Source: an uncultured Ilumatobacter sp. (lineage in GTDB: Bacteria; Actinomycetota; Acidimicrobiia; Acidimicrobiales; Ilumatobacteraceae). Taken from it: a stretch of DNA of 64,000 nucleotides. The position numbers and the translations under genes are program-made. Of the stretch, positions 53,461 through 62,298 are shown in pieces; position 1 is the stretch's first letter, and every line of letters begins with the position of its first letter. The stretch covers positions 62,001 to 126,000 of the forward strand of contig CALKNK010000016.1 in NCBI GenBank assembly GCA_938091165.1, read 5' to 3'. The notes beneath the pieces were generated by a model that ran no database searches, was not told the origin of the DNA, and saw only the letters and a program-made list of their open reading frames with translations.

Positions 53461-53934
53461 ATGACCACATTTTATGGCCTGGAAATGGCGTCGATAACCG
53501 GCGAACAGGTGACCTTCAACCAGTACAAGAACACCCTCGCACTGATCGTCAACGTCGCGAGCAATTGAGGCTTGACGCCTCAGTACGCAGGTCTGCGAAC
53601 ACTTCATAACGATAACGACGATGTCGTCGTCCTCGGCTTCCCGTGCAACCAGTTCGGGAACCAAGAGCCCGGCACCGACGCCGAAATCCTTGAATTCGCA
53701 ACGTCACAGTTCGACGTGAACTTCCCCATGTTCTCCAAGATCGAGGTGAACGGCGCCAATACGGCCCCCTTGTACGAGCTGTTGAAAGAGGCGCAGCCAG
53801 GTGATGGCGACAGCGCTGACATCACCTGGAACTTCGAGAAGTTCCTCGTCGACAAGGCTGGAAACGTGATTAAACGGTACGCACCGTCAACCACACCTGA
53901 AGAGATTGCTACCGACTTAGATCAGTTCCGCTGA
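53461..53934 (+). CDS. Glutathione peroxidase with selenocysteine
   Basis: The gene runs from ATG 53461 to TGA 53932-53934 and would encode 157 residues if the in-frame TGA at 53566-53568 (codon 36) is read as Sec. The site reads VNVASN-Sec-GLTPQYAGL, which is the GPx active-site motif exactly where Cys or Sec occurs. The remaining catalytic residues are present: Gln in GFPCNQFGNQEPG and Trp-Asn in ITWNFEKF. The protein reduces peroxides with thiols. ATG 53449 with GGGAAAGA upstream is an alternative start. Most bacterial GPx proteins use Cys, so a Sec version is notable. selD in the same window supports it. Confidence 0.88.
53583..53600 (+). other. Candidate bacterial SECIS hairpin in the GPx gene
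   Basis: After the GPx TGA, the sequence GTACGCAG-GT-CTGCGAAC forms a 5-bp stem plus two further pairs across a mismatch. The loop begins about 22 nt after the TGA and starts with G, which fits the expected distance for a SelB-binding hairpin. Confidence 0.4.
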
Positions 53935-53959
53935 CTCACCGGATCATCTGACACCTGAA

Positions 53960-53994
53960 GGGGTGGAGGTCGCCAACCTGGTGACCGCCACCCC
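53960..53994 (+). terminator. Terminator-like hairpin after the GPx gene
   Basis: A GC-rich stem (GGGGTGG-GGTC paired with GACC-CCACCCC, one internal mismatch, 11-base loop) starts 25 bp after the GPx stop. The tail has few Ts, so it may act as an RNA 3'-end structure rather than an efficient terminator. Confidence 0.55.
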
Positions 53995-54372
53995 GTCGTC
54001 ATTCACAGCAATGAGTCAAACGCCTCCAAACGCAGGCGACGGGATTCTCCCAGGTTGAGATGCCGCAAAGTTCTCCAGCAACGACCGCCGAAGACAAAAC
54101 ATAACTGGCTCCAGAGCACCGTTGAAATCATCACCAGGGCACGTTTTATCGATTCACAAACCGTGGCGGAGTACCCGGCTGCGTCCCGACTTCGACACCA
54201 TCCAATTTCGGAAATGCGACTCGCCCCACATTCTGACTGAGGCCACGCCATTCGTATTGGTGACACGAACCCTCACGACTCAGGCAGACGCCGTCAACGG
54301 AGGACAGCGCTACGCTGAAGACGTGGTTCGACGATCTACCAACGAGTTGCATTCCGACTGCTTTAAAAAGGC
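53995..54372. other. Intergenic region, nothing supported
   Basis: About 380 bp after the GPx terminator shows only short frames on both strands without family resemblance. Confidence 0.4.
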
Positions 54373-54873
54373 ATGACGTGCCTTTCGCAGGTCTGGTCAG
54401 ATGGCGCGCCGGACACGGCGGAAGGCCCATCTCCATGCCTCGCTTCATACATGCAGACCCTGAGGGCAATGGCCGAACATCCAACAACTGAGTCCGTGCG
54501 GGAACACCTTGAACTGAAGGGGACACAGCGGCGGATCCTCTCTACTGAAGCCGGCGTCGTTTGCGAGCTCCGGGCTGACGACTCAGTTGCGAACATTCAA
54601 CCCATCATGGCCGCTAGTGCTGTAACCGTAGAGTTTGGCGCCGACGCCGTCGTACCGATACATCAGAGCTGGTCTGGCAAAGATCCTGCCTGGTTCACAT
54701 TAGAGATCCTCAGGTCCCACGTTCGGCACAATGTGCACGACACAGACCCCGGTCGACCGAAGCCCGGTCTTCACATCGCTCACTTCAATGTCCATAAGCG
54801 AGCGGTTGATCCCAGCGTGCGTCTCCTCGTCGCCACGACCAAGGGATGCTTCGAAGGCGACAAGGCTCCATGA
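54373..54873 (+). CDS. Doubtful ORF coupled to a gamma-glutamylcyclotransferase-like gene
   Basis: A 166-codon frame whose TGA overlaps the ATG of the next gene by 4 bp. Codon third positions are only weakly GC-biased and no family is recognised; a minus-strand frame also covers part of it. The overlap favours a real gene, the composition does not. It may be a decayed gene. Confidence 0.25.
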   Translation: MTCLSQVWSDGAPDTAEGPSPCLASYMQTLRAMAEHPTTESVREHLELKGTQRRILSTEAGVVCELRADDSVANIQPIMAASAVTVEFGADAVVPIHQSWSGKDPAWFTLEILRSHVRHNVHDTDPGRPKPGLHIAHFNVHKRAVDPSVRLLVATTKGCFEGDKAP

Positions 54874-55430
54874 GCCGTACATGGCTGTTCGGATACGGCT
54901 CGCTCGTGTCGCCCATTTCGCTAGCTTCCACGATTGGACGTGATCCAGGCAACGGCATGCATATCGCGCACGTTGCCGGATTTGGACGACGTTGGAACTA
55001 CGGATCAAAAGTGTTGCGTGGAGACTGGGTTCACGAGGGTCGCAAAATAGTCGGCGGCCTCGTCGTCTCGCTCGGGATTGCCGCAGCCGAGGACGAAGCG
55101 TGCAACGGCGTTGTCTTCGATGTCAACGACGACGAACTGGCGGCACTTGATTGGCGCGAAAGGGATTACGAGAGAATCGACATTACCGCTTCCACTACCG
55201 TTGATGTCGATCGATTCGATGGTCAGGTTCAGGTCTACGTTCCTCGGCCAAGTGCGATCGAACGGTACGAACGGGCCCGTGACGAGGGCTGCGCTGCGAT
55301 TCGTCAGTCGTACTGGACACTTGTCGAAGATGCCTTCACCTCGCTCGGTGGCCACCACGCAGAGTGGTATGCCCGAACGCCAGCTCCAGACATCCCAATT
55401 ACGGACATTTTGCTGCATCCACTCGCTTGA
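54870..55430 (+). CDS. Gamma-glutamylcyclotransferase-like protein
   Basis: A 186-residue protein of the GGCT/BtrG/AIG2 fold. The substrate-binding FGYGSLV motif is at the N-terminus and the glutamate-containing LDWRERDYERI occurs in the middle, as in GGCT proteins that cyclise gamma-glutamyl groups to 5-oxoproline. ATG 54870 is chosen over the longer frame from 54846. Converges with coaE, 23 bp apart. Substrate not certain. Confidence 0.8.
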   Translation: MSRTWLFGYGSLVSPISLASTIGRDPGNGMHIAHVAGFGRRWNYGSKVLRGDWVHEGRKIVGGLVVSLGIAAAEDEACNGVVFDVNDDELAALDWRERDYERIDITASTTVDVDRFDGQVQVYVPRPSAIERYERARDEGCAAIRQSYWTLVEDAFTSLGGHHAEWYARTPAPDIPITDILLHPLA

Positions 55431-55453
55431 AACTGCTCAATTGAATTTGGTCA

Positions 55454-56074
55454 CTACTCGCCGGGCTCCCCCGATGCGATATGCGGGAGTTTGACGACTG
55501 CAGACCAGAGCTCATCCACTTGACTTGCAAGGCTGTCAAAGGTGCCAGAGTTGTCGACGACATGGGTCGCCTGCGCAAGACGTTCTTTGCGGCTGATCTG
55601 ACTGTTGATGCGATTTCGCGCATCACTTTCATCCATCCCGCGGTACTCCACAACGCGTTCGACAGCGAGCTCGTAGGGGATATCCACAACGATCGTGCCG
55701 GCGAGTCCCTTGCGCGGGTTTTCGCCGAGCAGTGGGAAGTCGAGCACAACCACTCGGTCGGAGCCTGCGTTGAGTTCAATCTGTCGCTGAATCTCAGCTT
55801 GCATCGCCGGGTGCACTATGGCATTTAAATCGTCAAGGGCTGTTTTGTCGCTAAACACAATTGCAGCGACAGCGGCACGATCCAACGAACTATCGTCATT
55901 GATAATCTGTGCTCCGAATCGCTCGGCCATTTGTTGAAGCACAGGGCTCCCCGGCAATTGCAAGTCTCGGGCGATCTGATCGGCATCAACAATTGCCGCA
56001 CCTCTTTCCGCCAATAATTTCGACACGGTCGACTTGCCTGCTCCGATGCCCCCGGTGAGGCCCACAACGATCAT
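55454..56074 (-). CDS. coaE: Dephospho-CoA kinase
   Basis: A 206-residue CoaE with P-loop GLTGGIGAGKS at the N-terminus, DADQIARDL and the LDFPLLGE region. It makes the last step of CoA synthesis, adding the 3'-phosphate. Position next to rpsA and polA is conserved in actinobacteria. A terminator-type hairpin ends only 6 bp before its ATG, so no normal SD can be seen. Confidence 0.94.
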   Translation of the reverse strand: MIVVGLTGGIGAGKSTVSKLLAERGAAIVDADQIARDLQLPGSPVLQQMAERFGAQIINDDSSLDRAAVAAIVFSDKTALDDLNAIVHPAMQAEIQRQIELNAGSDRVVVLDFPLLGENPRKGLAGTIVVDIPYELAVERVVEYRGMDESDARNRINSQISRKERLAQATHVVDNSGTFDSLASQVDELWSAVVKLPHIASGEPGE

Positions 56075-56080
56075 GAAAAC

Positions 56081-56116
56081 AAATACTGCCCGACTCCGAG
56101 GAGCCGGGCAGTATTT
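56081..56116 (-). terminator. Strong intrinsic terminator after rpsA, abutting coaE
   Basis: A 36-nt hairpin with a perfect 12-bp outer stem (AAATACTGCCCG/CGGGCAGTATTT) and a CTCC/GGAG inner stem lies between rpsA and coaE. On the minus strand it is followed by TTTGTTTTC. It should end rpsA transcripts and leaves only 6 bp before the coaE start. Confidence 0.85.
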
Positions 56117-56148
56117 AGTTCATCAGAACAGCGCCATTGCGCCTGGTC

Positions 56149-57609
56149 TCACTCGGCTTCAGTTACCTCTTCAGCGGCGACTTCAACCGGCACCTCTTCC
56201 GCCGCCGGCACCTCTTCAGCAGCGGCGACGGCCGTTTCGTCTGCAACTACTGCTTCAGCAGGCGCTACCCCGGCTGAGGCTTCTGTGCCCTCGCCGTAGT
56301 ACTCAGTCCATGCGGCTTCTGCCTCGGCCGATGCTTCACCTTGGACGTAATTGCCCTCGGTATCGACATCGAAGTGCTCGCGGTACTCTGCAGCGAGCTC
56401 GCCGCCTTCGGCAGCCTGCTTGATCGACAGGCTAATGCGACGACGTGCGAGGTCAAGATCGATAATCTTGACCCAGAGCTCTTCGCCCGGTGTGACGACT
56501 TGCTCGGGACTGTCGACGTGGTGGGCCGACATTTCCGAAATGTGCACGAGGCCTTCGATGCCGTCGCCGACTTGAACGAAAGCGCCGAACTGCACGAGCT
56601 TGGTGACTCGACCGTAGACGAGTTGACCCACCTGGTGGCCTTCGGCAAATTCTTGCCACGGGTCCTGCTGAGTTGCTTTCAGCGAGAGGCTGATGCGCTC
56701 TCGGCTGAAGTCGACGTCAAGCACCTGAACCTTAACCGGGTCGCCAACGGTGACGACGGAACCGGGATGGTCGACGTGCTTCCAAGAAAGCTCGGACACG
56801 TGGATGAGCCCGTCCATACCACCGAGATCGACAAACGCGCCGAAGGAAACGACCGAAGACACAGTGCCCTCGCGAACTTCGCCGACTTTGAGGTTCGTGA
56901 GAAATTGGTCGCGAGTCTCTTTTTGGTTCTCTTCTAGGTAGGCCCGACGAGAGAGAACTACATTGTTACGGTTTTTGTCGAGCTCGATGATCTTCGCGTG
57001 AACCTGTGTGCCGATATAGGGCGCAAGGTCCCGAACGCGACGGAGCTCAACGAGCGATGCTGGCAGGAAGCCGCGCAAACCGATGTCGACAATGAGGCCA
57101 CCCTTGACTACTTCAATGACTGGACCGGAGACGACTTCGTCAGCCTCTTTCTTGGCCTCGATGTCACCCCAGGCGCGCTCGTACTGAGCACGCTTCTTCG
57201 ACAGAAGGAGGCGACCCTCTTTGTCCTCCATCGTGAGCACGAGGGCTTCAACGATCTCGCCCATCGAGACTACTTCGCTGGGGTCGACGTCGTTACGGAT
57301 GCTGAGCTCACGGCTCGGGATCACACCCTCGCTCTTATATCCTATGTCGAGCAGGACTTCGTCCTTGTCAACCTTGACGACGGTTCCGTTGACCATCATG
57401 CCGTCTTTGATCTCGACCATGGTGCCATCGATCGCGTCGGCAAAGGACATACCGAGATCGTCGGAGGTGATCTTGCGAGGGGTATAAATTCCCTCGTCGT
57501 CGAAGGTTCCGAAGCCGGTGTCAGTTTCGGCCGCCGGTGTGGCTTCAGGATTCTCTTCGATTGCCAGTTCGTTGGCAGGAGTGACGGGATTAGTAGCTGT
57601 GTCGGACAA
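56149..57609 (-). CDS. rpsA: 30S ribosomal protein S1
   Basis: A ~486-residue S1 with four S1 RNA-binding domains (around residues ~55-125, 140-205, 225-300 and 310-385), seen as GTVVKVDKDEVLLDIGYKSEG, VSSVVSFGAFVDLGG and RVTKLVQFGAFVQVGD, trimmed here as VVSFGAFVDLGG. A long Ala/Glu-rich acidic tail follows. The open frame reaches 57753, but the likely start is TTG 57609, which begins LSDTATNPV with a GAG upstream. Actinobacterial S1 often has four domains. It lies between polA/methyltransferase and coaE. Confidence 0.92.
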   Translation of the reverse strand: MSDTATNPVTPANELAIEENPEATPAAETDTGFGTFDDEGIYTPRKITSDDLGMSFADAIDGTMVEIKDGMMVNGTVVKVDKDEVLLDIGYKSEGVIPSRELSIRNDVDPSEVVSMGEIVEALVLTMEDKEGRLLLSKKRAQYERAWGDIEAKKEADEVVSGPVIEVVKGGLIVDIGLRGFLPASLVELRRVRDLAPYIGTQVHAKIIELDKNRNNVVLSRRAYLEENQKETRDQFLTNLKVGEVREGTVSSVVSFGAFVDLGGMDGLIHVSELSWKHVDHPGSVVTVGDPVKVQVLDVDFSRERISLSLKATQQDPWQEFAEGHQVGQLVYGRVTKLVQFGAFVQVGDGIEGLVHISEMSAHHVDSPEQVVTPGEELWVKIIDLDLARRRISLSIKQAAEGGELAAEYREHFDVDTEGNYVQGEASAEAEAAWTEYYGEGTEASAGVAPAEAVVADETAVAAAEEVPAAEEVPVEVAAEEVTEAE

Positions 57610-57768
57610 GGATTGCTCGTTTCGGATACGGATCTTGAGGTGGATGTGTGAGTTGCGACAACGAGAGCAGAGCCCTGAAAGCGCAACAGGTAACGATATC
57701 AGCCCATATTCCGTTCGCTCCCTGAACGGCGGCCCGTCTTTAAGGACCGTCAAACGACGTCCCGCTGC

Positions 57769-58509
57769 TTATGGAGCCAGCGGGTGCTCGGGTGCCGATG
57801 CACGTTCGACCCGGGCAAGGACCAGGTACTCCGGGGACTCGACCGAGGCCGGGTCCCAGCCGTAGGAACCAGGTTCGACACTACTAATTGAATCGATAGC
57901 AAAACCGTGAGCAGCGAGCAGCAGTCGGAGTTCGCGTGGTGTGTAGCACCCAGTCCAGAGGTCGACGCCTTTCTGCTCGCCCGACTCAGATCGGATTTCG
58001 GTGCGCTCGTGGCTAACACCAGTTGCAGCGTCGAATTCAGCACCTCTGTGATACTTCACTGCGAAGTAGGCGTTGAACGCACTCAGCGCCAACCGTCCAC
58101 CCGAGCGGAGCGCTGACGACATTCCAGCGACTACAGCGGCATCGTCACCATCGGCGGTCATCATCCCGAACGCTCCCTGGCAGAGGCAGATCACGACGTC
58201 GAACTCTTCGTGAAAGTCGAGCGTACGGGCATCGCGTCGCTCGAACGTTGCGCCGTGCGGAGCGTTCAAGCGCGCTATTTCGACGAACCTCTGACTGATG
58301 TCGATGCCGTGCACTCCGATACCGCGCCTTGCCAGTTCATGGGCGTGCCGTCCGGTTCCGCACCCCACGTCAAGCACTTGATCGCCCGACTGAATTCCGA
58401 GTACCTCAATGACATGATTGACTTCTTGCACCGTTCCCTTCGTGTGCGCGTAGCGGTCGTATGCGGACCCCATGTGCTCTGCCAGAGGCTCGAACCAATG
58501 CCCGGTCAT
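57769..58509 (-). CDS. Class I SAM-dependent methyltransferase
   Basis: A 246-residue methyltransferase with SAM motif VLDVGCGTGRHAHELA and the GIDISQRF strand-2 end. The middle region LCQGAFGMMT matches the type-11/Methyltransf_25 group. It sits between polA and rpsA, in the same place as in many actinobacterial genomes. Substrate unknown. Confidence 0.85.
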   Translation of the reverse strand: MTGHWFEPLAEHMGSAYDRYAHTKGTVQEVNHVIEVLGIQSGDQVLDVGCGTGRHAHELARRGIGVHGIDISQRFVEIARLNAPHGATFERRDARTLDFHEEFDVVICLCQGAFGMMTADGDDAAVVAGMSSALRSGGRLALSAFNAYFAVKYHRGAEFDAATGVSHERTEIRSESGEQKGVDLWTGCYTPRELRLLLAAHGFAIDSISSVEPGSYGWDPASVESPEYLVLARVERASAPEHPLAP

Positions 58510-58558
58510 CGTGAAACCTGGCCCTGCGAGCTACAGCTGCCCACAACCCCGATGCAAA

Positions 58559-61270
58559 TCAGCCTTTCGCTGCGGCCCACGTGTTACCCCAACTGACGTT
58601 GACTTCAAGTGGGACATTGAGTTCGGCGGAATCGCGCATAATACCGATGAGTAACGGACCCACGGTCTTCTTTTCTTCAGGAGGAACCTCAACGAGAACC
58701 TCATCGTGAACCTGGAGAATCAGTTCGCTGCGGTGCCCTTTCGACACCAATTCTTCGTCGATCCGCAAAATGGCCACTTTAAAGATGTCGGCGGCGAGCC
58801 CCTGGATGCCAGCGTTCATCGCCTGACGCTCCCCTGCCTGACGTACACGGAAGTTCGAGTTCATCAATTCAGGGATCGGGCGCCGACGACCGAACAGGGT
58901 CTCGGTGTACCCGCGCTCGCGTGCTTCGACGACCGTGCTGTCCATGTACGCCTTCACGTTTGGAAAGGCCACGAAATAGGCATCGAGAATTAGCGCTGCT
59001 TCGTCAACAGGGATGTTGAGGCGCTGCGCTAGGCCGTACGCCTCCATCCCATACGCAAGGCCGTATGACACCATCTTTGCCTTGGACCGCTGATCTACCG
59101 TCACCTCAGCTGGGTCGACGCCGAAAACTCGCGAGGCGGTGGCGTTGTGGATGTCCTGCCCCGTCGTGAATGCCTCGATCAAACCCGGGTCGGCAGCAAG
59201 GTGGGCAATGCAGCGCAACTCGATCTGGTTGTAGTCCGCCACGAGGAGCTCAGTGCCAGGTGACGGCACAAAGACCCTGCGGAACCGGCGCCCCTGCTCG
59301 CTCCGGACCGGGATGTTATGCAGGTTCGGTTGATCAGACGAGAGGCGGCCAGTTCGCGCAACGGTCTGATTAAACGTGGCATGAATGCGGCCGTCGTCGG
59401 CGACTTCGTGGAGTAAACCTTCGCCGTAGGTGCCCCGGAGCTTGTCTACCTCGCGATGCCGCATGAGCGGACCAAGAAATTCTGGCCATTCCGGCATCAG
59501 CTTTTCAAGTGTCGAAGCATCCGTCGACGGGCCTGTCTTGTTCTTCTTGATCGGCGTCAGGCCTTTCTCATCGTAGAGCAGTTCGCGCAGCTGCTTCGGC
59601 GAGTTGAGGTTTAGATCATCTTTACCTGACACGACGCGCAACTCGACGACCAGCGACTCAACCTCGGCTTTCAGCTCGTCGTTCAACGCACGAAGTTCGT
59701 CAATATCGACGCCGACGCCAACGTGTTCCATCTTGGCGAGCACGAGCACCAGCGGGTTTTCGATCGTGTCATACAGCTCGGCCATGCCCTGAGCTTCGAG
59801 GCTGTCGTGGATTGGGCCCGCGAGATGATGTATGGCGAGTGCCTCGCGCCCAGCCACCTCAGCATCGCTCAGCAACGTCCCGTCAAGATCAAGCTGGCCC
59901 GGGCTCGCAGCATCGGACGGGCGAGCGAACTGGGTGTACTTCTCAGTCAGGTCGGGCAGGGCGTAGCGAGCCTCTGCCGGGTCGATCAGGTACGCGGCAA
60001 TCGCCGTGTCGAGCGTCAGACCCCGCATCTCGATGTCGAGGCCAAGCAGTGAACGCATCAGCTCCTTAACGTTGTGGCCGCGCACGTTCTGATGCGCTCC
60101 GAGTGCTTCGCCGAGTGCTTCATCGCCGAGCAGATCAGCCGGAATCCAAGCAACCTCGGACGCTGACCCATCCGAGACAACCGCGACACCAGTCAGAAAC
60201 GAGCGCCCCGGTTCGCCGGTCCACGCAGGGTGAATATCGAGGTGCTCCGATGATGCAACGAGACTCGCTGCATCAGCAGGAGACTCGAGCACGGTGATCT
60301 CCGCGACGATCTCCTGTCGTTCCTCCCCTGGACCCAGGTTCACGTCACCACCGAGCGATACAAGCGCGTCGGTGATGCGACCGCCGAGCGCACGGAACTC
60401 CAAGAACTCGAACAGTCTCTTCATCTCTTCGGGATTGGGCGATACACCCAGGCCAGTCGGCCTTTCCCGGTCGTCGAAATCGACATCAACCTGCTCGCCG
60501 GCAATTTCAGCTCGGAGGGGCGCATCAAAATGCAGCGACATCAGATCAAGGTTCTTGCGTGCTCGCTCTTCGTTCTCGATCAGATTCGACTTCAGTTTGG
60601 GTGTCTGATCGTCAACGTTGGCAAAAATACCGTCAAGCCCCCCGTACTTATTGATCAACTTTGCTGCAGTCTTCTCCCCCACTCCAGGAACTCCAGGTAA
60701 ATTGTCAGAGTTGTCACCACGCAACGCTGCGTACTGGACGTACAAGTCGGGGGTGACGCCGGTCCGTTCCTCAATGCCAGCCTCGTCGTACATCACATAG
60801 TCGCTAACGCCCCGCTTGTTGTACATCACCTTGACGTGCGGGTCGCTGACGAGTTGGTAGCTGTCGCGGTCGCCGGTCACGATGATTACGTTTTCACCGC
60901 GATCGACCAGAGCTTTGGTCGCTGTGGCGATCAAGTCGTCGGCTTCCCAACCCACCTCATCGACGGTGGTGATTCCGAGTGCATCAAGTACCTCTCGCAC
61001 CAGGCCCATTTGCTGACGCAAGACGTCAGGTGCAGCCTCGCGTTGCGCTTTGTATTCAGGCGCAGCTTTGTGCCTAAAAGTCGGTTCCGGGCGATCGAAA
61101 GCGACAAGGATCCCGTCAGGCTGCTGTTCCTTGAGGACATACGCCAACATCGAGGTGAAACCGAAAACGGCATTGGTGACCTGCCCGCTTGCTGTGGCCA
61201 TATCGGTAGGAAGCGCAAAAAACGCACGATACGTGAGCGAGTTCCCGTCGACGAGGAGTGTGGTTCCCAT
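58559..61270 (-). CDS. polA: DNA polymerase I
   Basis: A 903-residue DNA polymerase I. The 5'-3' exonuclease domain (~1-300) opens with LLVDGNSLTYRAF. The middle domain (~320-500) lacks a visible DxE metal motif, so proofreading is probably lost. The polymerase domain has motif A VADYNQIELR, motif B KMVSYGLAYGM and motif C VHDEVLVEVP. ATG 61270 with GGAGAA upstream is used; the 34 residues before it overlap the regulator gene and are not family-like. It fills gaps in excision repair and Okazaki processing. Confidence 0.95.
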   Translation of the reverse strand: MGTTLLVDGNSLTYRAFFALPTDMATASGQVTNAVFGFTSMLAYVLKEQQPDGILVAFDRPEPTFRHKAAPEYKAQREAAPDVLRQQMGLVREVLDALGITTVDEVGWEADDLIATATKALVDRGENVIIVTGDRDSYQLVSDPHVKVMYNKRGVSDYVMYDEAGIEERTGVTPDLYVQYAALRGDNSDNLPGVPGVGEKTAAKLINKYGGLDGIFANVDDQTPKLKSNLIENEERARKNLDLMSLHFDAPLRAEIAGEQVDVDFDDRERPTGLGVSPNPEEMKRLFEFLEFRALGGRITDALVSLGGDVNLGPGEERQEIVAEITVLESPADAASLVASSEHLDIHPAWTGEPGRSFLTGVAVVSDGSASEVAWIPADLLGDEALGEALGAHQNVRGHNVKELMRSLLGLDIEMRGLTLDTAIAAYLIDPAEARYALPDLTEKYTQFARPSDAASPGQLDLDGTLLSDAEVAGREALAIHHLAGPIHDSLEAQGMAELYDTIENPLVLVLAKMEHVGVGVDIDELRALNDELKAEVESLVVELRVVSGKDDLNLNSPKQLRELLYDEKGLTPIKKNKTGPSTDASTLEKLMPEWPEFLGPLMRHREVDKLRGTYGEGLLHEVADDGRIHATFNQTVARTGRLSSDQPNLHNIPVRSEQGRRFRRVFVPSPGTELLVADYNQIELRCIAHLAADPGLIEAFTTGQDIHNATASRVFGVDPAEVTVDQRSKAKMVSYGLAYGMEAYGLAQRLNIPVDEAALILDAYFVAFPNVKAYMDSTVVEARERGYTETLFGRRRPIPELMNSNFRVRQAGERQAMNAGIQGLAADIFKVAILRIDEELVSKGHRSELILQVHDEVLVEVPPEEKKTVGPLLIGIMRDSAELNVPLEVNVSWGNTWAAAKG

Positions 61271-61322
61271 GGCGATTCTCCGTGTCGTTTCGTTGGTGTT
61301 GGGTACAGCGCTTGACGCCCCG

Positions 61323-61907
61323 TCAGTCGCCACTCGGACGGAGTGATCCGTCGAGAATGCGATCAGCGACATCGCGCATCCTTATTCGTTCGCTCATCGC
61401 AGTCTTCTGGATAAACTGAAAGGCATCGGTTTCGGTCATGCAAGCCTCGTCAATCAGCACACCCTTGGCCCGATCGATAAACTTGCGTGATTCAAGCTGT
61501 TCTCCGAGTGCATCAATTTCACCGGTGAGCGACCGCAGCTCTCGGAACCGCCCCATCGCTACTTCGATAGCGGGAACAAGGTCGCTGCGTTGAAACGGCT
61601 TGACCAAAAACGCCAAAGCTCCGGCGTCCCTCGCTTGCTCAACGACTTCCTTCTGACTGAACGCCGTCAGCATCAACACACCACAGATTTTCTCGCCGTT
61701 GATGACTGCCGCAGCTTCAAGGCCAGTCATACCCGGCATCTTGATGTCGAGAATCGCTAGGTCGGGTCGTAACTCACGAACCATGTCAATTGCTTGATCG
61801 CCGCGACCAGTCTCACCCACGACGTCGTACCCCTCTTCCTCGAGGGTTTCGCGGAGATCCATTCTGATAATGGCCTCGTCTTCGGCAATCACGACGCGCA
61901 GCGGCAT
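61323..61907 (-). CDS. ANTAR-domain response regulator (PdtaR-like)
   Basis: A 194-residue protein with an N-terminal receiver domain (phospho-acceptor Asp in LAILDIKMPGMTG) and a C-terminal ANTAR RNA-binding domain (FIDRAKGVLIDEACMTETDAF). Such regulators bind RNA hairpins to prevent termination. The neighbour polA and the layout match the mycobacterial PdtaR (Rv1626) locus. No paired histidine kinase is in the window. Confidence 0.93.
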   Translation of the reverse strand: MPLRVVIAEDEAIIRMDLRETLEEEGYDVVGETGRGDQAIDMVRELRPDLAILDIKMPGMTGLEAAAVINGEKICGVLMLTAFSQKEVVEQARDAGALAFLVKPFQRSDLVPAIEVAMGRFRELRSLTGEIDALGEQLESRKFIDRAKGVLIDEACMTETDAFQFIQKTAMSERIRMRDVADRILDGSLRPSGD

Positions 61908-61944
61908 GAGATCAGTATGGACTACGCCGCAACCAGAACCGAAC

Positions 61945-62229
61945 TCAATCAGTCAACTGGTCGAGGAGCTGGTCTTGACGCTCTTCGAGCTCGGCGATCT
62001 CCTCAACGACCTTCGCACGGTGCTTCGTCATATTTGCAAGGTTGCCCTGCGCAGATCGCGCCTCAAACGACGATGACGCCGTCTCAGCCACCATGGCGCG
62101 AATCGCTTGGTCGTCGGCGTCCTCGCTGAGGTAGAGCAACTGTTCGTCGACCACCGCTAGCTCACTGCGCAACGTCTTGAGTCGAAATCCCACTTTCGAG
62201 AGTCGACGCTCGACCAACCAGCTACCCAT
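61945..62229 (-). CDS. Small coiled-coil protein, unrecognised
   Basis: A 94-residue protein made mostly of heptad-like helices (LRSELAVVDEQLLYL, HRAKVVEEIAELEERQDQLLDQL). It starts at ATG 62229 and ends 38 bp before the ANTAR regulator on the same strand. No membrane helix. Function unknown. Confidence 0.7.
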   Translation of the reverse strand: MGSWLVERRLSKVGFRLKTLRSELAVVDEQLLYLSEDADDQAIRAMVAETASSSFEARSAQGNLANMTKHRAKVVEEIAELEERQDQLLDQLTD

Positions 62230-62298
62230 GCAAAGGCAGACGTTACGCCACCGCTCAATTTTCCGCCGGGTTTCGATCCGATGCTGTGAACTGGGCAG

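Noticed and set aside
61271..61372. N-terminal extension of DNA polymerase I
   Set aside because: It overlaps the end of the regulator gene, has no homology, and ATG 61270 has its own SD.
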